A DNA stretch of 26,718 nt from DASZXJ01 sp035545895 (GTDB taxonomy: Bacteria > Planctomycetota > Phycisphaerae > Tepidisphaerales > Tepidisphaeraceae), in assembly GCA_035545895.1 (NCBI GenBank), contig DASZXJ010000221.1, forward strand, positions 1 through 26,718, read 5' to 3'. The translations under genes and the position numbers were made by a program. Under the pieces are notes generated by a model. That model worked only from the letters and a program-made list of their open reading frames with translations. It was not told the DNA's origin and made no database searches. This document shows, one piece after another, positions 22,990-26,718 of this stretch (position 1 is the stretch's first letter; every line of letters begins with the position of its first letter).

Positions 22990-23221
22990 GATTTCCGAAC
23001 CAGAGGCGCAGGCAAAAATCTCGCGCCGAACGACTCGTCGGACCGGCCGATCCGGGGTTTGGCGCGCTTTGGCGTGGATATTGGGTTCAGTGGGCATTGT
23101 TGCCGCCGGTGTTGAAGTTGCACGGTTGGTAATCCACGCTCGTCAGTATGAATCGACTGACGATGCATTTCTTGACGCCCATGTTGTGCAAATCAGCACG
23201 AAAATGGCGGCCTACGGGTAG
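22970..23221 (+). pseudogene. EmrA/HlyD-type membrane fusion protein, 5' fragment
   Basis: This is the N-terminal piece of a membrane fusion protein of a tripartite drug exporter. A cytoplasmic basic tail (KISRRTTRRTGR) is followed by a membrane helix (about 32-55) and QYESTDDAFLDAHVVQISTKMAAYG. EmrA-type proteins read ESTDDAFIDAHVVQISPKVAGYV at this point and then continue for about 250 more residues. The frame stops right after this motif, exactly where IS-like DNA begins (GGTAGTGTCC at 23217-23226). The barrel, coiled-coil hairpin and the rest are missing. It starts inside the end of the TetR gene (ATG 22970, or 22979). It cannot make a working adaptor. Confidence 0.85.
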
Positions 23222-23390
23222 TGTCCTAATTTGAAAATCCTGCAAAAAAGGCGGGCGACTTTTAGATCGCCCGCCACATTCGACGAACTTGCACAATCAA
23301 TTGGAATGATTGCGGGCCATCCTAAATCGCGGCAAGTAATTCGTCCAGCCCCCAAACATGGTCCGCCACGCCAGCCGCCATTGCCGGGGT
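23217..23390 (-). mobile_element. Insertion sequence remnant: transposase C-terminus and one IS end
   Basis: On the minus strand 23390-23322 encodes TPAMAAGVADHVWGLDELLAAI and a stop. It resembles the C-terminal tail of IS1-like transposases as I remember it. A terminator hairpin (23250-23275) and the outer end at about 23217 (GGTAGTGTCCTAATTTGAAA) follow. Upstream of the Thr codon the same minus-strand frame is only antisense to the emrB fragment, so the rest of the element is gone. The IS family is uncertain and no second end is present. Confidence 0.6.
23244..23275 (-). terminator. Terminator inside the IS remnant, minus-strand orientation
   Basis: GGCGGGCGA (23250-23258) and TCGCCCGCC (23267-23275) form a perfect 9-bp stem. 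On the minus strand it is followed by six T (23249-23244). Its place just after the transposase stop suggests it ended the transposase transcript. Confidence 0.65.
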
Positions 23391-23786
23391 TATTCCTATC
23401 TGCCGCGGGAAAAGAACAATGCGGCCTCGGGCTTGATCAATCTTTCCCGCAATATCGGCGGCAGCACGGGCATCGCCTTCGCCACCACCATGCTGGCTCG
23501 TCAGGCTCAGATTCATCAGAACAATCTGATTTCCCACATCTCCCCCTATCACCCGCAGGCGCGTCAAACCCTTTGGTCGATCAGGCAGATGCTGGTTCAC
23601 CACGGCGCCGGCCAGGTTCAGGCTGTGCAAGAATCGCTGGCGATGGTTTACGGTACGGTCCAGCATCAAGCGGCGATGTTGTCGTACATCGACGTTTTCA
23701 AAACCATGGCGCTGATCTTTCTAACGATTGCGCCGCTGGTCATCCTGATGAGGCGAATCAAACCCGGTGCGGTGGCCGCCCATTGA
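23391..23786 (+). pseudogene. EmrB-type (DHA2, MFS) drug transporter, 3' fragment
   Basis: The + strand frame from 23391 encodes YSYLPREKNNAASGLINLSRNIGGSTGIAFATTMLARQAQIHQNNL and continues to IFLTIAPLVILMRRIKPGAVAAH. This is the C-terminal quarter of a 14-helix DHA2 transporter; the EKNNAASGLINL-RNIGGS-GIA motif and final membrane helix are typical. Everything before YSYLP is missing and replaced by the IS fragment. An ATG at 23358 lies in the junk upstream in frame but has no ribosome site. With the emrA fragment on the other side of the IS, this shows an emrAB operon that lost about 2 kb (inferred from normal gene lengths). Confidence 0.85.
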
Positions 23787-23805
23787 AGGGTGATTCATTC
23801 CCATT

Positions 23806-25182
23806 TTAGAACGTGCGCTGCCGAGCGGGGCCTTTGCGATGCGTCTTTTTCGCCAAAGGCCAATGCGCCTTGGGTGCAAACGAAGGGTTCGCCGCCGGTG
23901 CGCTGCGTGAATGGGCAACCGGCTCCGCCGGGCGGGAACGATGTTGCCCATGCGGCTGGTTCTGCGGTCCGTGCGGTCGATTCTGCGAATCATGGCGCTG
24001 CCGGTCATGCGAGTGCTGTCGCGGCTGGTGCTGCGACGGCTTGGGGTGATCCGCCTGCGTGAATTGCGGCAGATCGGTTTGCACGGCGATCGACTGGCCG
24101 ATCATGCGCTCGATGGCTTTAAGGTTGCCGCGTTCGTCGCGGTCGCAGAACGAGACGGCCGCCCCGGTCGCGCCGGCGCGGGCGGTTCGACCGATGCGAT
24201 GCACGTACGTCTCGGGTTCATGCGTCAGATCATAATTGACTACATGTGTGATTCCATCCACATCGATCCCTCGGGATGCGATGTCGGTCGCCACCAGGAT
24301 TGGCGTCTTGCTCGAGCGGAAATTGCGCAGCGCCCGTTCGCGGGCATTCTGGCTCTTGTTGCCGTGGATGGCTTCGGCCCGGATGTTGCGGGTATGCAGG
24401 TGTCTTACGACACGATCCGCGCCATGCTTGGTGCGGGTAAAGACGATCGTGCGGGCCATTGGCAGGCTGTTATACAAATGCGCTAGAAGAGCGGCCTTGT
24501 TGCCCCGGTCCACGAAATAGACTGATTGCCTGATCGTTTCCACCGGTGTCGTGGTCGATGCCACCTGCACCGAGACTGGATTGTGCAGCAGCGAATTCGC
24601 CAGTTGGCGGATTTCGTGAGGCATGGTCGCGGAAAAGAGCAGGGTCTGACGCTTGGCGGGAACCTGAGCGACGATTCGGCGGATATCGGGAATGAAACCC
24701 ATGTCCAGCATGCGGTCGGCTTCGTCCAGAACGAGGATTTCCAGGTTCCGCAGATCACAGAATCGCTGGTTCATCAGATCAAGCAATCGGCCCGGCGTGG
24801 CGACGAGAATGTCCACTCCGTTGCGAAGCGCCATGACCTGAGGCCGCTGGTTCACGCCGCCAAAGATCGACGCGGTTCGCAACTGCAGGTTTCGGCCATA
24901 CGTGCGAAAGCTGTCGTGAATCTGAAGCGCCAGTTCGCGCGTCGGGCACAACACCAGTGCGCGAACGTTGCGTCGCTGCGGAGTTGCCGCGGCAAGGCGC
25001 TGGAGGATCGGCAGCGCAAACGCCGCGGTCTTGCCCGTGCCGGTCTGGGCGCAGCCAAGCAGGTCCTTGCCTTCGAGAATATGCGGAATCGACTGCGCCT
25101 GGATCGGCGTGGCCTGGTCGTAGCCTTCGGTGGAAATGGATCGCAGCAGCGGCTCGATGAGCCGTAAATCGGAAAACTTCAT
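23806..25182 (-). CDS. rhlE: DEAD-box RNA helicase RhlE
   Basis: This ATP-dependent RNA helicase is involved in ribosome maturation and RNA turnover. The 458-residue product has the full motif set: FSDLRL and the Q motif YDQATPIQAQSIP, motif I AQTGTGKT, PTRELALQI, GGVNQ, TPGRLLDL, DEADRMLDMGF, SATMP, then IVFTRTKHGADRV, ATDIASRGIDVDGITHVVNYD and HRIGRTARAG. The C-terminal tail (about 365-458) is rich in His, Gln, Pro and Arg (QHQPRQHSHDRQRHDSQNRPHGPQNQPHGQH), a disordered RNA-binding type tail. The ATG at 25182 is preceded by AAGGA five bases upstream; the frame is open further but unconserved. A good promoter at 25347-25374 gives a leader of about 158 bases. It is convergent with the emrB remnant, and its neighbours match the cecR-rhlE association known in E. 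coli. Confidence 0.95.
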   Translation of the reverse strand: MKFSDLRLIEPLLRSISTEGYDQATPIQAQSIPHILEGKDLLGCAQTGTGKTAAFALPILQRLAAATPQRRNVRALVLCPTRELALQIHDSFRTYGRNLQLRTASIFGGVNQRPQVMALRNGVDILVATPGRLLDLMNQRFCDLRNLEILVLDEADRMLDMGFIPDIRRIVAQVPAKRQTLLFSATMPHEIRQLANSLLHNPVSVQVASTTTPVETIRQSVYFVDRGNKAALLAHLYNSLPMARTIVFTRTKHGADRVVRHLHTRNIRAEAIHGNKSQNARERALRNFRSSKTPILVATDIASRGIDVDGITHVVNYDLTHEPETYVHRIGRTARAGATGAAVSFCDRDERGNLKAIERMIGQSIAVQTDLPQFTQADHPKPSQHQPRQHSHDRQRHDSQNRPHGPQNQPHGQHRSRPAEPVAHSRSAPAANPSFAPKAHWPLAKKTHRKGPARQRTF

Positions 25183-25346
25183 GACGTCCTTCTGGTGCTT
25201 TTGCACACAAGGTGCGCACCACAAGGGCCACGGCAAGTTGCCGAAAAAAGCCGGTCGATGCGCTACAACTGAGCTTCGAAATTCGATCAGGAACAAGCCG
25301 GAACAGGCAAACTTCGTGATGCGCGATGCGGGCAGTTGTTGAAAAC

Positions 25347-25374
25347 AGTATATCAACATATTGGTTTTTGTCCA
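25347..25374 (-). promoter_or_regulatory. Strong promoter for rhlE
   Basis: On the minus strand TGGACA (25374-25369, 5 of 6) and TATACT (25352-25347, 5 of 6) lie 16 bp apart. Transcription from about 25340 leaves a leader of some 158 bases before the ATG. Long leaders are common on cold-shock helicase genes; whether this one is structured was not computed. Confidence 0.65.
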
Positions 25375-25387
25375 TCACCGGGGAAAA

Positions 25388-25408
25388 CCACCGCGAAACC
25401 GCAAGCGG
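25388..25408. repeat. Dispersed palindrome arm (CGCGAAACCGCAAGCGG)
   Basis: Bases 25384-25408 are identical to 26670-26694 over 25 positions, and the core GCGAAACCGCAAGCG also occurs at 22165-22179. Here the arm stands alone just upstream of the rhlE promoter, without its partner arm. Confidence 0.8.
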
Positions 25409-25646
25409 CCGCTGAGTGAAATTTGAATTCGAGCGAGCTCCCGTTTGCTGTAACGTCTTTTCTCGAACCGAACATCGCGCGGGCGTGACGACGTATCCAA
25501 CCGCGCTTCCAGGTAAAGCCGCCGGTGGCATCGGCGGAAGATTCACGGAATATTTGGCGGCACCGAGAGCGTTTGATGGTTCTGGTTCCATCGATTTCTC
25601 CTTTTTCCCTTCGTGAAAACTTCGTTTCTTTGTCTCTTCGCGGCTC
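25409..25646. other. Intergenic region upstream of rhlE without a recognised gene
   Basis: On the minus strand an ATG at 25591 has a good ribosome site (AAGGAG six bases upstream). It opens a frame beginning MEPEPSNALGAAKYSV that shows no known pattern and runs on as a shifted frame inside rhlE. I regard it as unlikely to be a gene. The text at about 25600-25645 (repeated GAAG/AAAG words) looks like another low-complexity leader repeat. Confidence 0.4.
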
Positions 25647-26486
25647 TTAATCTCCTTTTCCCACGTCAGTCGGACCCACGGCGGCGCCGTGGGCGTTCTT
25701 TGGTGCTTCGGTGTCGCGATGGGCTGGCGACAGTTCGCGAGGGGTTGGTTCCAACTCATCGGCTGTATTGGGGTTGGCATGGGGCTGGTCTTCCGTGGCT
25801 TCGTTTTGCATATTTTCTTCGATGAGCGACTGCGTCAGTTCGCTGGGTTCCTCGATCGGTTGTTTTTGCAATTCACGCAGTTGTTTCAATGCCCGGTGCA
25901 TGGAGTTGTCGAGTCGTTGCTGGTAGCGATGGATGCGCTCCAGGGCTGGATCATTCGATTGGATGATGCTCGCCAGCAGCACGCCGCCCAGGATCGGCGC
26001 CAAGGGATCGTCGAGTTTTCGCCGGGCCTCTTCGTGGGCGGCGATCGCCTGCTTGTGCTCGGCTTCAAGTTCGTCTTTGTCATGTTTGGTGTGGCGCAAT
26101 CGTCTGGCGGCCAGTTCGACATCTCCTTCCAGGCTGTTCACCTCCCTTTCCAATTCGTCGGTCTCCTCCTCGTCGAGTTCGTCATGTTTGATTTGAAAGA
26201 GCCGGCTTTCGGCTTCCAAAGCACGCTGGGATTTCCAACTGGCCGCGATGATCTGCTGGGCCAGTTGCAATTCCAAAGCATCGCGCGGATTGAGTCTGAG
26301 CAACAGCGAGCGATTGAACTGGGCGAAGATCGTTTCATCTTCCCCCGGCAGGACCAGGCTTTGTGCAAACAGGCCATGGGTGATGGCGTTGTAGCGGCAG
26401 CGCGATTTTCCCTCGCTGGTTTTGGGCCCGGTGGATTTGAGCGCGTTGAGACGATTGGCCTGACGTTTACGAGTGGAAATCGACAT
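25647..26486 (-). CDS. Uncharacterised coiled-coil protein with an N-terminal STGPKT-HGL motif
   Basis: The 279-residue protein begins MSISTRKRQANRLNALKSTGPKTSEGKSRCRYNAITHGLFAQSLVLPGED. I recognise this N-terminal motif (ANxxNAxxSTGPxTxEGKxxxxxNAxxHGL) from uncharacterised, often multi-copy proteins of planctomycetes, acidobacteria and relatives; no function is known to me. Residues about 55-215 are highly charged and helical, probably coiled coil (DELDEEETDELEREVNSLEGDVELAARRLRHTKHDKDELEAEHKQAIAAHEEARRKL). The C-terminal part is acidic and Pro-rich. The last 20 residues include KNAHGAAVGPTD, encoded by a palindrome also present in carB. The ATG at 26486 has GGAGG about 8 bases upstream; an upstream in-frame ATG at 26576 lacks one. 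The basic N-terminus could bind nucleic acid, but this is a guess. Confidence 0.8.
   Translation of the reverse strand: MSISTRKRQANRLNALKSTGPKTSEGKSRCRYNAITHGLFAQSLVLPGEDETIFAQFNRSLLLRLNPRDALELQLAQQIIAASWKSQRALEAESRLFQIKHDELDEEETDELEREVNSLEGDVELAARRLRHTKHDKDELEAEHKQAIAAHEEARRKLDDPLAPILGGVLLASIIQSNDPALERIHRYQQRLDNSMHRALKQLRELQKQPIEEPSELTQSLIEENMQNEATEDQPHANPNTADELEPTPRELSPAHRDTEAPKNAHGAAVGPTDVGKGD
25673..25701. repeat. 29-bp coding palindrome, copy 2 (inside the coiled-coil gene)
   Basis: It is identical to bases 2-30 at 27 of 29 positions, with arms CCCACGGC/GCCGTGGG and trailing CGTTCTTT. In the minus-strand gene frame it encodes KNAHGAAVG, the same frame and orientation relative to coding as in carB. 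It lies near the 3' end of the gene. Confidence 0.85.
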
Positions 26487-26639
26487 GATGAACCTCCGAT
26501 GAGGAAGAAGTAAGACCCTTTTGCTGGATGGGTGCAGCCGGTGGCTGCGAGGAATCTCCCCAGCGCTAAAGAACAACGGCGCGGGGGGAACCCACCTTAA
26601 TAGGGGAGAAAATAATTTTTATTGGAGGAGCGTGAGCAG

Positions 26640-26694
26640 CCGCTTGCGGTTTGGCGGTGTGCAACCCTCAAAACCACCGCGAAACCGCAAGCGG
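26640..26694. repeat. Dispersed palindrome, complete hairpin copy
   Basis: CCGCTTGCGGTTTGGCGGTG (26640-26659) pairs with the arm CACCGCGAAACCGCAAGCGG (26675-26694) at 19 of 20 positions, with a loop of about 15 bases. The right arm extends a 25-base identity with 25384-25408. It lies upstream of the coiled-coil gene; otherwise 26487-26718 shows no gene. Confidence 0.85.
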
Positions 26695-26718
26695 GGTTCG
26701 TGTTCCTGTCCGGAGTGC

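Noticed and set aside
20545..23097. 850-residue minus-strand open frame across ugd and the TetR gene
   Set aside because: Despite its length it is the mirror frame of well-recognised genes and of the MITE-like element; no motifs of its own.
25689..26513. 274-residue + strand frame
   Set aside because: Antisense to the coiled-coil gene, which has a ribosome site and a recognised N-terminal motif.

Overview
The window reads as chromosomal DNA of a planctomycete, most likely of the Phycisphaerae type. This is inferred from gene content, since there is no rRNA or other taxonomic marker. The pointers are a one-piece SecD-SecF fusion, a TPR protein carrying two RNA polymerase alpha C-terminal domains, a TMTC-like membrane/TPR protein, weak or absent Shine-Dalgarno sequences in front of several housekeeping genes, and many palindromic and short-period repeats between and inside genes. 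No rRNA, tRNA or CRISPR array was seen.

Layout. 1-2117 (-) is the N-terminal two thirds of carB (carbamoyl phosphate synthase large chain), cut by the window edge. It is followed on the + strand by a lipase-like hydrolase (2363-3121), ruvA (3266-3895), ruvB (3985-5028) and a higBA-type toxin-antitoxin pair (5082-5764). About 800 bp without a convincing gene (5765-6564) holds palindromic elements and a promoter. Next come the TPR/alpha-CTD protein (6565-7479), a SpoIID/LytB-domain lipoprotein (7639-8847), and the export and tRNA-modification cluster tgt-yajC-secDF (8945-14067) with a LysM protein (14166-15101) and a TMTC-like membrane TPR protein (15161-17419). A DapB-like oxidoreductase (17710-18687, -) is divergent from a polytopic GT-C-like membrane protein (18835-20484, +). 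Then come ugd (20758-22110) and a CecR-like TetR regulator (22288-22989) leading a wrecked emrA/emrB-type efflux operon (22970-23786), in which a transposon fragment joins the two gene remnants. The right part holds rhlE (23806-25182, -) and an uncharacterised coiled-coil protein (25647-26486, -).

How it works together. tgt-yajC-secDF is the familiar preprotein-translocase auxiliary operon. ruvAB is the Holliday-junction branch migration motor. The TetR-efflux-rhlE order resembles the E. coli cecR (ybiH)/rhlE neighbourhood, but here the exporter has been destroyed.

The most unusual content is repetitive DNA. (i) Runs of 7-bp units, often arranged as long inverted repeats, sit directly before the lipase, ruvA, spoIID-like, secDF and lysM genes. 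(ii) Two runs of the same kind lie inside carB, near its domain borders, without breaking the frame. (iii) A 29-bp palindrome occurs inside two different genes in the same reading frame and encodes KNAHG(S/A)AVG in both. (iv) Several two-hairpin palindromes share one architecture. (v) A MITE-like element has ends resembling those of the IS remnant. All statements come from reading the sequence and from family knowledge; no search or alignment program was run.
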